Below are positions 12,172-21,127 of a stretch of DNA of 64,000 bases, one piece after another. Both the position numbers and the translations under genes were made by a program. Source of the DNA: Pseudomonas beijingensis (GTDB taxonomy: Bacteria > Pseudomonadota > Gammaproteobacteria > Pseudomonadales > Pseudomonadaceae); contig NZ_CP117425.1 in assembly GCF_030687295.1 (NCBI RefSeq), positions 5,398,001 to 5,462,000 on the forward strand, written 5' to 3'. Within the stretch, counting starts at the first letter, position 1. Each line of letters starts with the position of its first letter. A model generated the notes under the pieces. It was not told the DNA's origin. It worked only from the letters and a program-made list of their open reading frames with translations, and did not search any database.

Positions 12172-14490
12172 TTAATTCATCCAGTCCTTGACCCAATCCA
12201 TCACCGATTCGGCAGGATTCGTGCCGCCACAGGCTGCACCGGGTGGTGGTTCGCTGCCGCGAATATACGGCATCTGTACGGCGCCCGGGCAATTGGCGTC
12301 GGAGCCTTGGCCGGTACGCGAATCAACCCAGGCCTGGACGATGTTGTCCGGTTGCGGCATGTCCAGCGGCAGCGGGTCGGCCTTGCGCATGAAACTGGTC
12401 CAGACCTGCAGCGCACCAGTGGCGCCGGTGAACGGGGTCTTGCCGTTGTCATCACGTCCGAGCCAGACCACTGCCAGCAGGTCCTGGCTGAAACCGGCGA
12501 ACCAGCTGTCGCGCGAGTCGTTACTGGTACCGGTCTTGCCCGCCAGGGTCAGGGTCCGAGGCAACACGTTATAAACCGAACTGCCGGTGCCTTCACGCAT
12601 GACTCGCTGCATCGCGCTCTGGATCAGATAAATGGAGGCCGGGTCGAAACGCTGCTGGATCTGGAACGGATAACGCTTGAGCGGCTCACCATCGGCGGTC
12701 AGCACGCTGCGGATCCCGCGCATCGGCGTATTGAAACCGCCGTTGGCCAGGGTCTGGTACATGGCCGCCACTTCGATCGGTGTAAGGCCACCGGCGCCCA
12801 GCAGCATCGACGGGAAGGCCGGGAATTCGCGACTTACCCCCAGGCGCGCCAGGGTCTTGAGTACATTCGGCACACCGACTTCCAGCCCGAGGCGAGCCGT
12901 CGACAGGTTGTAGGAATGCGCCAGCCCCTGGTAGAGGAACACCGTGCCGTGGGAACGACGATCATAGTTTTGCGGTTTCCAGACCTGACCATCAGCGCCC
13001 TTGACCGAGAACGTCTCGTCCGACAACCAACTGGTCAGCGTGTACTGGCTCGGTTTCTCCAGCGCGGTGAGGTACACCGCAGGCTTGATCAGCGAGCCAA
13101 TCGGACGCACCGCATCCAGGGCCCGGTTGAAGCCGGCGAAGCTGGCCTGGCGGCTGCCGATCATGGCCTGGACTTCGCCAGTTTCCGGGTTGGTCACGAC
13201 CATGGCCGCTTCGACTTCGTCGGCGCCCTTGCGTCCGCCCAGCCGCTTGAAGGTGTCCTCGACCGAGGCCTCGGCCTTCATCTGCAGGATCGGGTCGAAA
13301 CTGGTGAAGATGCGCAGGCCTTCTTCGGTCAAGTCTTCGTCGCGGTAGTCTTCCCGCAGTTGACGCTTGACCAGGTCCATGAAGCCCGGGAACGAACTGT
13401 CTGCCAGGCTGCCACGCTTGGTCACGCCCAACGGCATCTTTTTCGCCGCTTCGACTTGCTCGGCTGTCGCCACACCTTGTTGTTGCAGCAGATCGAGCAC
13501 CAGGTTGCGCCGCTCGAGGGCACGTTCCGGATTACGCCGCGGGTTGTAGGAAGACGGCCCCTTGACCATGCCCACCAGCAACGCCACCTGATGCAGCTTG
13601 AGCTCGGACAGCGGCTGGCTGAAGAAGAACTGGCTGGCAAGGCCGAAACCGTGCACCGCCCGTTGACCGTCCTGGCCGACGAACACCTCGTTGAGGTACG
13701 CCTCCAGAATCTCCTGCTTGTCGTAGTGCAGCTCCAGCAACAGCGCCATCATGGCTTCGGTGAGCTTGCGAGTCAGGCTGCGCTCGTTGGTCAGGTAGAA
13801 GTTCTTGACCAACTGTTGGGTCAGGGTACTGCCGCCCTGGCGCATATGGCCCGAGGAGGTGTTGACCCAGATGGCCCGGGCAATCGACTTGGGCGAGACG
13901 CCGAAGTGATGGTAGAAGTCGCGGTCTTCGACGGCGATCAGCGTGTCGAGCAGGAACGGCGGCACCTGGTCGATCTTGATCAGGATCCGATCTTCGAGGT
14001 TCTTGGGGTACAGGCCACCAATGAGCAGTGGCTCAAGGCGCACCACCGACAGACTCGCGTTGTTCGCGCCGGTCAGCGCAGCCACGTAGTCGCCGGAAAA
14101 ACGCACCCGCACCGGTTGTGCCTGTTCCATGCCTTCATAGAACTGGAAGCCACGGGTGTTGAGGTCGATGGTATTGCCATTGACCGAGGCCGCACCCGGA
14201 CCATTGGCCACGCTTTCACGGCGATAGCCCAAGGCATCGAGTTCGGTCAGGAAGTCGTCCTTGCTCAGCTTTTGTCCGACGAACAGCTCCAACGGCCGGG
14301 CATAGACCTTGGCCGGGATGGTCCAGCGCTTGCCGGAGAACTTCTCCTGGACCACGGCATCGAGATAGACCGCAAAACCGGCGAGCACGACGAGGCCCAC
14401 CAGGCTGAGTTTAAGGGCCCAGCCCAGCCAGGGCCGCAAGCGGCTGGCGGGTGGTTTCTTGGGGGTACGGGGGGATCGGGTACGAGTCAT
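12172..14490 (-). CDS. mrcB: Penicillin-binding protein 1b, bifunctional peptidoglycan synthase
   Basis: 772 residues. A short cytoplasmic tail and one membrane anchor (residues about 25-45) precede a UvrB-like regulatory domain. The GT51 glycosyltransferase follows, with catalytic EDRDFYHHFG near 187 and RQGGSTLTQQLVKN. The transpeptidase has SxxK in GSLIKP (about 465), SYN in AHSYNLS and KTG in KTGTSND (about 651). It polymerises and cross-links peptidoglycan. Divergent from the kinase-like gene at 14610. Confidence 0.96.
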   Translation of the reverse strand: MTRTRSPRTPKKPPASRLRPWLGWALKLSLVGLVVLAGFAVYLDAVVQEKFSGKRWTIPAKVYARPLELFVGQKLSKDDFLTELDALGYRRESVANGPGAASVNGNTIDLNTRGFQFYEGMEQAQPVRVRFSGDYVAALTGANNASLSVVRLEPLLIGGLYPKNLEDRILIKIDQVPPFLLDTLIAVEDRDFYHHFGVSPKSIARAIWVNTSSGHMRQGGSTLTQQLVKNFYLTNERSLTRKLTEAMMALLLELHYDKQEILEAYLNEVFVGQDGQRAVHGFGLASQFFFSQPLSELKLHQVALLVGMVKGPSSYNPRRNPERALERRNLVLDLLQQQGVATAEQVEAAKKMPLGVTKRGSLADSSFPGFMDLVKRQLREDYRDEDLTEEGLRIFTSFDPILQMKAEASVEDTFKRLGGRKGADEVEAAMVVTNPETGEVQAMIGSRQASFAGFNRALDAVRPIGSLIKPAVYLTALEKPSQYTLTSWLSDETFSVKGADGQVWKPQNYDRRSHGTVFLYQGLAHSYNLSTARLGLEVGVPNVLKTLARLGVSREFPAFPSMLLGAGGLTPIEVAAMYQTLANGGFNTPMRGIRSVLTADGEPLKRYPFQIQQRFDPASIYLIQSAMQRVMREGTGSSVYNVLPRTLTLAGKTGTSNDSRDSWFAGFSQDLLAVVWLGRDDNGKTPFTGATGALQVWTSFMRKADPLPLDMPQPDNIVQAWVDSRTGQGSDANCPGAVQMPYIRGSEPPPGAACGGTNPAESVMDWVKDWMN

Positions 14491-14609
14491 GGCGGCGGAT
14501 TATACGCACTTTGCTTCGGTTCAACATGAGCCCGCCACGCGGTTTGCGTTAGCGCGGCTTGCGGCCATAATGACGGCCTTGAATTTTTCCAGTCTATGAA
14601 GGACCGCCC

Positions 14610-16166
14610 GTGAGCCAATCCCTGATCGCCGCCCTGCAAAACCCGGCCCTCTACCCGCATCCCGTCGAAGCGTTCCAGGTCATCGAAACCCATATTTCCT
14701 GGGTATTGCTCACCGGTCCATACGCCTACAAATTCAAAAAGCCAGTCAACTTCGGCTTCCTCGATTTCACCAACCTCCAGGCTCGCCAGCATTTCTGTGG
14801 CGAAGAGTTGCGCCTGAACCAGCGCCTGACCCAAGACCTGTATCTGGACGTGCTGCCGATTACCGGCAGCGTCGAAGCGCCACAACTGGGTGGAGACGGT
14901 CCGGCCATCGAATACGCCCTGAAGATGCGTCAGTTCCCCCAGAGCCAATTGCTCAGCACACTGCAAGCCAACGGCGAACTGACCACCGCGCACATCGACG
15001 AGATGGCCGCGCAGATCGCCCAGTTCCACCTCTCCACGCCCAAGGTGCCGGCCGACAACGCCGCCGGCACTCCGCAAAGCGTGATGGCGCCGGTGCTGCA
15101 AAACTTCGAACAGATCCGTCCGTTCCTCAACGACAAGGCCGACCTGTTGCAACTCGAAGCACTGCAAGCCTGGGCCGAAAGCAGTTTCGAACGCCTCAAG
15201 CCACTGTTCACCCAGCGCAAGACCGAAGGTTTCATCCGCGAATGCCACGGCGATATCCACCTGGGCAACGCCACCGTGATCGACGGCAAAGTGGTGATTT
15301 TCGACTGCATCGAATTCAACGAACCGTTCCGTTTCACCGACGTCTACGCCGACACCGGCTTCCTGGCGATGGACTTGGAGGACCGTGGTCTCAAGTCCCT
15401 GGCGCGGCGTTTCGTCAGCCAGTACCTGGAACTGACCGGCGATTACCAGGGCCTGGAACTGCTGAACTTCTATAAAGCCTATCGCGCCCTCGTCCGGGCC
15501 AAAGTCGCGCTGTTCAGCATGCCGGCCGAAGCCGATCCGGTGCAGCGCGCCACCACCCTGCGCCAATACCGCAACTACGCCAACCTGGCCGAAAGCTACA
15601 GCACCATCCCTTCGCCTTTCCTGGCCATCACCCACGGTGTTTCGGCCGTTGGCAAAAGCCATGTCGCGATGCGCCTGGTCGAGGCACTGGGTGCCATTCG
15701 CCTGCGCTCGGACGTGGAGCGCAAGCGCCTGTTCGGCCAGCAACAGGTCCCCAACGACCCACAAGCCGGCATCTATAGCAGCGACGCCAGCAGCGCCACC
15801 TACACCCGCCTGCATGAAGTCGCCGCGGCGATCCTGCGCGCCGGATTCCCGGTAGTGATCGATGCCACCTACCTCAAGCACGATCAGCGCGACGCTGCGG
15901 CAAAAGTCGCCGAGGCCACCGGCGCTCCGTTCCTGATCCTCGACTGCGACGCGCCGCAAGCGGTCATCGAAAGCCGCCTGGCGCAGCGTCAGGCCGACCA
16001 GCAAGACCCCTCCGATGCGAATCTGGCGGTCATCGCCGCACAACAGTCCAGCCGCGAAGCCCTGACCCCGACGGAAATTCTCTGCAGCAAACAGGTCAAA
16101 ACCAACGAAAGCGGCACGCTCGACATCGTGGTCGCGCAAATCCGTCAGCGCCTGCCAGGCCTGTAG
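14610..16166 (+). CDS. Fusion of an aminoglycoside phosphotransferase-like kinase and a P-loop ATPase
   Basis: 518 residues from a GTG behind GAAGGACCGCCC. The N-terminal half (about 1-320) is kinase-like, with the catalytic loop HGDIHLGN near 213-220 and the metal-binding FDCIEFN. The C-terminal part has a Walker A motif GVSAVGKS near 343-350 and a nucleotide-kinase or zeta-toxin-like fold (LILDCDAP, ESRLAQRQAD). The pair is a conserved bacterial architecture of unknown substrate. Despite the family name, I see no reason to call it an antibiotic-resistance gene: it is chromosomal and lacks mobile context. Confidence 0.8.
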   Translation: MSQSLIAALQNPALYPHPVEAFQVIETHISWVLLTGPYAYKFKKPVNFGFLDFTNLQARQHFCGEELRLNQRLTQDLYLDVLPITGSVEAPQLGGDGPAIEYALKMRQFPQSQLLSTLQANGELTTAHIDEMAAQIAQFHLSTPKVPADNAAGTPQSVMAPVLQNFEQIRPFLNDKADLLQLEALQAWAESSFERLKPLFTQRKTEGFIRECHGDIHLGNATVIDGKVVIFDCIEFNEPFRFTDVYADTGFLAMDLEDRGLKSLARRFVSQYLELTGDYQGLELLNFYKAYRALVRAKVALFSMPAEADPVQRATTLRQYRNYANLAESYSTIPSPFLAITHGVSAVGKSHVAMRLVEALGAIRLRSDVERKRLFGQQQVPNDPQAGIYSSDASSATYTRLHEVAAAILRAGFPVVIDATYLKHDQRDAAAKVAEATGAPFLILDCDAPQAVIESRLAQRQADQQDPSDANLAVIAAQQSSREALTPTEILCSKQVKTNESGTLDIVVAQIRQRLPGL

Positions 16167-16168
16167 AT

Positions 16169-16218
16169 CACTATTTCGGCCGTGAAGCGACGCCCGGCTT
16201 CACGGCCGTCAAATAGTG
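16169..16218. repeat. Long inverted repeat downstream of the kinase fusion gene
   Basis: The arms CACTATTT-CGGCCGTGAAGC and GCTTCACGGCCG-TCAAATAGTG pair almost perfectly around a short GC loop. There is no T run, so it is not a textbook terminator, though it begins 3 bases after the stop codon and may stabilise or end that mRNA. A -10-like TATACT (16223-16228) follows, so it also sits beside the likely promoter of the pentapeptide gene. Confidence 0.6.
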
Positions 16219-16257
16219 GCACTATACTGGCGTCATAAAACCAACAGGTGATATGAA

Positions 16258-16599
16258 ATGAGCCACCCCAAGATTCTCAACAGCCCGCTCTATGCCCTGC
16301 TGCGCAAAGATGACATTTCCGGCTTCAACAAGGAGCGCCCCCAAGGTACGGTCGACATGCGCGGCGGCGATTTTCGTGGCCTCGATCTGCGGGAGCTGAA
16401 CGCGGACGACGTCGATTTCACCGATGCGTATTTCCGCGCTGCCGATTTACGCGGCATCGATTTCCGCAAATCGTCATTGGAAGGCGCGAGCCTGGCCCAT
16501 GCGCAAATATCCGGCGCCTACTTCCCGCCTGAGTTGTCTGCCGACGAGATCCTGATGTCGATGAATTTCGGCACCCGGCTGCGCTACCGTACCCGCTGA
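16258..16599 (+). CDS. Pentapeptide-repeat protein
   Basis: 113 residues. The centre (about residues 30-90) is a run of A(D/N)LXX-type repeats: MRGGDFRGLDLRELNADDVDFTDAYFRAADLRGIDF..., which should form a short right-handed quadrilateral beta helix. No signal peptide or membrane segment. Small cytoplasmic proteins of this kind are widespread in Pseudomonas and their role is unknown. The region is too short to mimic DNA like the Qnr proteins. Confidence 0.82.
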   Translation: MSHPKILNSPLYALLRKDDISGFNKERPQGTVDMRGGDFRGLDLRELNADDVDFTDAYFRAADLRGIDFRKSSLEGASLAHAQISGAYFPPELSADEILMSMNFGTRLRYRTR

Positions 16600-16822
16600 C
16601 ACTGTCTGAACCGGGCCGGCCAACGCGCAGACCTGACACGACCGAACGGATCTCCAGTGCCCCCGCTTGCGCTGGAGAATGCAGCCCCTTCCCACTTCAT
16701 CGTGCGTAATGCATTAGAAGCTTTTGCGTCGAATCCCACCAAAGAATCACGCTTTTCCTACTGACCGCTACACTGCTCAGAAGCTTGCCCACCGCACCAG
16801 TCGGCCGTCGCAAGGAGGCTCG

Positions 16823-17095
16823 ATGAATGATGAACTGCAACACCTGAAGAATCTGGGCAAGACATCGGCCCAGTGGCTGCACGCCGTGGGTATCCACAGC
16901 GCTTCCGATCTACGCCGGCTCGGGGCGGTGGACGCCTATCGCGCCGTGCGCACACGCGGCTTCCGGGCGTCCAAGGTGTTGCTGTACGCCATCGAGGGCG
17001 CATTGATGGATGTGCATTGGAATGACATCCCCGCCGAACGCAAGGAAGCCCTGAACAAACAGCTGGACGCCCTTTCGACGCGTCACAAAGCCTGA
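16823..17095 (+). CDS. TfoX/Sxy C-terminal-domain protein
   Basis: 90 residues from the ATG at 16823, well placed behind AAGGAGG. The sequence LKNLGKTSAQWLHAVGIHSASDLRRLGAVDAYRAVR is typical of the TfoX C-terminal domain, a helix-hairpin-helix-like fold. The N-terminal TfoX domain is absent, which is common for stand-alone Pseudomonas copies. A role in competence is not implied. Nothing recognisable lies in the 220 bases before it. Confidence 0.82.
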   Translation: MNDELQHLKNLGKTSAQWLHAVGIHSASDLRRLGAVDAYRAVRTRGFRASKVLLYAIEGALMDVHWNDIPAERKEALNKQLDALSTRHKA

Positions 17096-17161
17096 TGCCC
17101 TTTTCGTTTCCAGAGCGAACCCTGGCCGCGAGGTTATTTCGACAAATCGCAAAAACAATGT

Positions 17162-17189
17162 TTGACATGGTAATGAGAATCGCTATGAT
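17162..17189 (+). promoter_or_regulatory. prrF promoter with overlapping Fur box
   Basis: -35 TTGACA (17162-17167), 16 bases, then -10 TATGAT (17184-17189). The 19 bases at 17169-17187 match the Fur consensus at 14 positions and cover the spacer and part of the -10 box. Iron-bound Fur would block RNA polymerase, so the RNA should be made when iron is scarce. Confidence 0.82.
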
Positions 17190-17195
17190 TACCAC

Positions 17196-17307
17196 ATCCG
17201 GTCGCGAGACTGGTCGATATTTGAACAGCCCTTGGTTCGGACTCTCAGATATCTCCTCATCAGGCTAATCACGGTTATTTGACCCGGCTCTTGCCGGGTC
17301 TTTTTTT
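17196..17307 (+). ncRNA. prrF: PrrF-type iron-responsive small RNA
   Basis: A transcript of about 112 bases is bounded by a Fur-controlled promoter and a strong terminator (stem GACCCGGC/GCCGGGTC, then seven T, 17281-17307). It contains CTCATCAGGCTAATCACGG just before the terminator, which I recall as the conserved core of Pseudomonas PrrF RNAs. PrrF pairs with mRNAs of iron-rich proteins with Hfq to spare iron. As in P. aeruginosa it sits next to the heme-uptake genes, but only one copy is visible here. The start site is estimated from the -10 box. Confidence 0.85.
17281..17307 (+). terminator. Rho-independent terminator of prrF
   Basis: Perfect 8-base stem GACCCGGC/GCCGGGTC with a TCTT loop and seven T. 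It lies 14 bases from the stop of the convergent ChaN gene. Confidence 0.92.
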
Positions 17308-17320
17308 GCCCGCAAAAACG

Positions 17321-18169
17321 TCACTGTCCAATCTGTTCGCGCATTTGCGCACAATAATCCTGGGGTGGCATGGCCGGGGTGTACCACACGTAGTCCGCCA
17401 TGGTGGAGGTCACGTCACGGCCCTCCTCGGCCAACATCAGGACGGTCGGTGCCTCGCTGGCGCCGAGATCCAGAGCATGCAGCGGTACGCCAAGATCTTT
17501 TCGCCCATGCCAGGCACCGACGAACAACAATGCCGGGGTCGGCGCTTGCAGCAGGCGTTCGGCCATGCGCCGGTCACGCTGTTGCTGCACGGCCAGCATC
17601 GGCGGCATTTGCGACTCCGGCAGCAAACCACAGTGGGACTCTCGGATCTGTCCCAACAGCTGTTCCTTCACCGTGGCGGCATTGGCGCGAGTGCCCATCA
17701 AGCCGGGCGCTTGCCGATAGAAACGCTGGATCTCGGCGGCGTCCAGGTTGGCGGCCAGCAACGGATAGCGTTGCGCCAGGGCAAACTCGACGACAGGCCC
17801 ATACAGACTCCAATCCCAGCCGGGGGACCAGGCCAGCGCGCCGGGCAGATCCTTGGGCAAGGCAGGTAGCTGGCGGACCGAATCAACGCGTGGCTGCTGG
17901 GAGGGGGTGAGCATTTCCAACAACAGGCTGCCCTGGGCCCGCTGCCCGGCCAAGGCCTGGAGTAGCCAGAGCTGCAGCGCGTGGTGATCAGGATTGTCGT
18001 GCTGCTCCCCCACCACCACCCGCGGCGCCTTTGCCAGGCGTTCGACCAATGTCTGGGGCGTCACGGCCTGGCCGTTGTGCAGATCACGAATCCGTCCGCC
18101 GAGCGGAGGCGGCGTAAGGCTCTGGCACGCTGTCAGTACACTCAAGGCCAGAATCAGGAGCAGGCGCAC
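17321..18169 (-). CDS. phuW: ChaN-family lipoprotein (PhuW-like)
   Basis: 282 residues from a GTG at 18169 behind GGAGG. That start places a lipoprotein signal (VRLLLILALSVLTAC) at the N-terminus; an upstream ATG would bury it. The ChaN domain follows (PRVVVGEQHDNPDHH near the start, FVGAWHGRKDLG later). ChaN proteins of this type bind heme. Last gene of the heme ABC operon, 22 bases after the ATPase. The symbol follows the P. aeruginosa phu locus and is by position. Confidence 0.82.
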   Translation of the reverse strand: MRLLLILALSVLTACQSLTPPPLGGRIRDLHNGQAVTPQTLVERLAKAPRVVVGEQHDNPDHHALQLWLLQALAGQRAQGSLLLEMLTPSQQPRVDSVRQLPALPKDLPGALAWSPGWDWSLYGPVVEFALAQRYPLLAANLDAAEIQRFYRQAPGLMGTRANAATVKEQLLGQIRESHCGLLPESQMPPMLAVQQQRDRRMAERLLQAPTPALLFVGAWHGRKDLGVPLHALDLGASEAPTVLMLAEEGRDVTSTMADYVWYTPAMPPQDYCAQMREQIGQ

Positions 18170-18191
18170 GTCCGTATCCTCCAGGGCGCCC

Positions 18192-18959
18192 TCAGCGGGC
18201 AATGATCAATGGATGCCCGCGCTCCGGATGGTCTTGCACCAGCACGTCCAGGCCAAACACCGCCTTGAGCGGTTCCGGGCGCAGCACATGCCGGGGCGTG
18301 TCCAGGGCCACCGGCCGACCGGACGCGAGCAGCAACAGGCGATCACAGTAACGCGCCGCCAGGTTCAGGTCATGCAGGATCACCAGCACGGCAGCCCCGC
18401 GATTGGCGAATTCACGCACCGCCTGGAGGATGGTGTGCTGATGCAGCGGATCGAGCATCGAGGTCGGCTCGTCCAGCAGCAGGGTCTGCCCCGCCTCACC
18501 CGGCCACAACTGCGCCAACACCCGCGCCAGATGCACCCGTTGGCGTTCGCCGCCGGACAACGCCAGGTAGCTGCGACCGTGCAGATGCGCGGCGTCTGCC
18601 GCTTGCAGCGCCGCGGTGACGATTTGCTCGTCGCGCAGCCGGCCACTCTGGTGCGGCAGGCGTCCCATGCCGACGACTTCTTCGACACGGAAGGCAAAAT
18701 CCAGGGTCGAGGACTGCGGCAAGACCGCCAGACGACGGGCGCGCTCGGCACCGTGCCATTGGGCCAGTGGCCGCTCATCGAGCCAGACCTGCCCCTGGCT
18801 CGGGCGCAATTCGCCACACAGGCCCGCCAACAAGGTACTTTTGCCCGCGCCGTTGGGCCCGAGCACACCGAGTACTTCGCCGGGATTGAGCAGCAGATCG
18901 ATGTCCGCCAGCACGGTTTTGCGGCCACGCTGAATGTGCAGGTTCTGTGCGCGCAACAT
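18192..18959 (-). CDS. phuV: Heme ABC transporter ATP-binding protein
   Basis: 255 residues from [10 protein letters not shown]. Walker [10 protein letters not shown], signature LSGGERQRV, Walker [10 protein letters not shown] and the switch histidine in ILHDLN are all intact. It matches the HmuV/PhuV group that drives heme import across the inner membrane. The ATG at 18959 overlaps the permease stop (TGATG). The frame extends upstream inside the permease gene, but that part is a shadow. Confidence 0.93.
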   Translation of the reverse strand: MLRAQNLHIQRGRKTVLADIDLLLNPGEVLGVLGPNGAGKSTLLAGLCGELRPSQGQVWLDERPLAQWHGAERARRLAVLPQSSTLDFAFRVEEVVGMGRLPHQSGRLRDEQIVTAALQAADAAHLHGRSYLALSGGERQRVHLARVLAQLWPGEAGQTLLLDEPTSMLDPLHQHTILQAVREFANRGAAVLVILHDLNLAARYCDRLLLLASGRPVALDTPRHVLRPEPLKAVFGLDVLVQDHPERGHPLIIAR

Positions 18960-19996
18960 CAGGCACGCCCTCGTACCAATAGATAGAGGAAGAACGGCGC
19001 GCCGATGAAGGCCGTGACGATGCCGATCGGCAATTCCGCCGGGGCCAGCGCCAAGCGTGCCACCAAGTCGGCGAGCAACAACAGGCTTGCCCCCGCCAGC
19101 ACTGAAGCGGGCAATAACACACGATGGTCGGGGCCGGCCACCAGACGCACCAGATGCGGCACCACCAGCCCGACGAAACCGATCATGCCCGCCGCCGCCA
19201 CCGCCGCGCCAACCCCCAGGGCCGTACAGAACACCAACTCTCGCTTGAGGGCTTCGACGTTGACGCCCAGGTGGGCAGCCTCGGACTCGCCCAGCAACAG
19301 CGCATTGAGTTGCCGAGCCCGGCGTGGCAGCCAGAGCGCCACGCCGGCGCTGACCAGCAACAGCGGCCACAACCTCGCGTAGCTGGCGCCGTTGAGACTG
19401 CCCAGGTTCCAGAACGTCAGGGTGCGCAGGGTCGCGTCATCCGCCAAGTAGGTGAAGAGGCCGACGGCGGAGCCGGACAGCGCGGTCAGGGCAATGCCGG
19501 CCAGGAGCATGGTCGCGACATGGGTCTGGCCATTGCGGCGACCGAGACGATAGACCAGCGCCGTCACGCCGAGCCCGCCAAGGAACGCACACAACGACAA
19601 CACGTAAGGGCCAAAGGCTTCGGGCAACCCGCCCAGTGCCGAGCCAGCAACGATGGCGAACGCGGCCCCCAGTGCCGCGCCGCTGGACACGCCCACCAGC
19701 CCCGGGTCGGCCAAGGGATTACGAAACAGCCCCTGCATCGCGACGCCGGACAACGCCAACACCCCGCCAACCGCCAAGCCCAGCAGGGTGCGCGGCAAAC
19801 GGATCTGACCGAGGATCAGTTCGGCTTGCTCCAGGCCATCGGCGGTCACCGGCAAGCCCAACAGGCGCAAGGCGGCGCGCAAGGTGTCCAGCAGCGGCAA
19901 GCTCACCGGCCCCAGGGCCAGGGACAGCCAGGTCGCCAGCAGACACAGCAGGCCCAGGCCGATGAACAAGGTGCGTGGCTTGACCAACGAGGTCAT
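18959..19996 (-). CDS. phuU: Heme/iron ABC transporter permease, FecCD family
   Basis: 345 residues with about ten transmembrane segments. Typical FecCD motifs are seen, such as [24 protein letters not shown] and [19 protein letters not shown]. It overlaps phuT upstream by 4 bases and phuV downstream by 1 base, so the set is translationally coupled. With phuV and phuT it makes a complete inner-membrane importer. Confidence 0.93.
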   Translation of the reverse strand: MTSLVKPRTLFIGLGLLCLLATWLSLALGPVSLPLLDTLRAALRLLGLPVTADGLEQAELILGQIRLPRTLLGLAVGGVLALSGVAMQGLFRNPLADPGLVGVSSGAALGAAFAIVAGSALGGLPEAFGPYVLSLCAFLGGLGVTALVYRLGRRNGQTHVATMLLAGIALTALSGSAVGLFTYLADDATLRTLTFWNLGSLNGASYARLWPLLLVSAGVALWLPRRARQLNALLLGESEAAHLGVNVEALKRELVFCTALGVGAAVAAAGMIGFVGLVVPHLVRLVAGPDHRVLLPASVLAGASLLLLADLVARLALAPAELPIGIVTAFIGAPFFLYLLVRGRA

Positions 19997-20871
19997 GGCG
20001 CCGTGGCCGACGCAGCCGGATAGAAGCCTGCCGTCAGTTTCACCAGGCTTTGCGGCAACCGCGGGCCCAACCCGCCCACCAACAGCGTCGGGTCGAGCTC
20101 CATGACGCGCCCATCCCTGGCGGCCCGGGTCGAGGAAAGAATCGGGTTTTCCCTGAACAGCGCCGCACGCGCTTCTTCGCCACTCAAGGCACGGTCGGCA
20201 AAGACCAGCACTTCAGGATTCAGGCTGGCCAAGGTCTCCACGGAAAAAGACTTGTAGCCGCTGTGGGTCGCCAAGTTGTGACCGCCGGCCTGCTGCAACA
20301 ACCAATCGGCGGCCGTGCCCAGGCCTGCGACCAGTGGCTTGCCGCCGGAACTGCCCACCAACAGCAATACGCCAGGCGCCTTTTGTTTGCGCTGGGCCTC
20401 GGTCACCCGGGCATGTTGCTGGGCGAGCTGTTCCTGATAACGGTCGAACAGCCGTGTCGCCTCGGCCTCGGCCCCCAGCAATTGCCCCAGGTGCTGCAAA
20501 TTGCCCTGCAGGGTCGGCAGGTCTGGCGTGGCCGAGAACAATTCGACCTGCACACCGGCGCTGCGGATTTGCGCCAGCACGGGTGGCGGCCCCATTTCCT
20601 CGGTGCCCACCAGGATCTGCGGACGCAGGCTCAATACGCCCTCTGCGGACAGTAGTCGCTGATAGCCAATGCTGGGCAGGGCCCGCAAGGCTTCAGGATG
20701 CTGGCTAGTAGTGTCGACGCCCACCAGCTTCGACTCGCCCCCCAGCGCACTGACCCATTCCGACAAGGCGCCGCCGGCGCTGACCCAACGTTGCGGCAAT
20801 TCAGCCGCGCCGGCCCCCTGGTTGACTAACAGTGCGACACAGAGCGCAACAACGCGGATGTTCAGGCGCAT
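19993..20871 (-). CDS. phuT: Heme ABC transporter periplasmic binding protein
   Basis: 292 residues with a cleavable signal peptide (MRLNIRVVALCVALLVNQGAGA) and the class III binding-protein fold of HmuT/PhuT (RWVSAGGALSEWVSALGGESKLVGVDTTSQHPE). A Tyr in IGYQRLL and one in the AGFYPA tail are possible ligands, but I cannot assign them. First gene of the operon, downstream of a Fur box. No TonB-dependent receptor or cytoplasmic heme carrier (phuR, phuS) is next to it, unlike the P. aeruginosa locus. Confidence 0.9.
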   Translation of the reverse strand: MRLNIRVVALCVALLVNQGAGAAELPQRWVSAGGALSEWVSALGGESKLVGVDTTSQHPEALRALPSIGYQRLLSAEGVLSLRPQILVGTEEMGPPPVLAQIRSAGVQVELFSATPDLPTLQGNLQHLGQLLGAEAEATRLFDRYQEQLAQQHARVTEAQRKQKAPGVLLLVGSSGGKPLVAGLGTAADWLLQQAGGHNLATHSGYKSFSVETLASLNPEVLVFADRALSGEEARAALFRENPILSSTRAARDGRVMELDPTLLVGGLGPRLPQSLVKLTAGFYPAASATAP

Positions 20872-20950
20872 CGGGCAGCTTCCTCAAAGAAGTTTTTCGC
20901 AGGATTGGGCCGGGACAAGTATCCTCGGCCACCTGCGAAGGAGGCGCCAT

Positions 20951-20978
20951 TTGATAATTGTTTTCATTTGACCGTCAA
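20951..20978 (-). promoter_or_regulatory. Fur-regulated promoter of the heme ABC operon
   Basis: The minus strand reads -35 TTGACG (20973-20978), 16 bases, -10 TATCAA (20951-20956). The 19 bases at 20953-20971 match the Fur consensus at 12 positions and span the spacer. Iron limitation should open both this operon and prrF at its far end. Confidence 0.65.
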
Positions 20979-21005
20979 GCATCGATCTTTTGCCACATAG
21001 AGCGA

Positions 21006-21094
21006 TGTGGGAGCGAGCTTGCTCGCGATAGCGGCCTGTCAGTCACTGAGATGTTGAATGTGCCGCCGTCATCGCGAGCAAGCTCGCTCCCACA
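21006..21094. repeat. REP doublet (REPIN) 1
   Basis: Two inverted 24-base REP units (TGTGGGAGCGAGC... and its complement) around a 41-base centre. Lies between the phu promoter and the Rieske gene. Confidence 0.93.
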
Positions 21095-21127
21095 GGGATT
21101 TACACCGACAGACATATAGAGACACAC

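Noticed and set aside
12307..14529. Plus-strand frame of 740 residues opposite mrcB.
   Set aside because: Antisense shadow of a certain gene; composition rich in Arg, Gln and His is typical of such frames.
14487..16139. Minus-strand frame of 550 residues opposite the kinase fusion gene.
   Set aside because: Antisense shadow; the plus-strand protein has clear motifs.
14610..16166. Aminoglycoside-resistance gene or zeta-toxin system.
   Set aside because: Only the fold families match. No antitoxin gene pairs with it, there is no mobile context, and its long fused form is a housekeeping-type architecture.
16823..17095. Competence regulator TfoX.
   Set aside because: Only the C-terminal domain is present and no competence genes are nearby, so the functional name would be unsafe.
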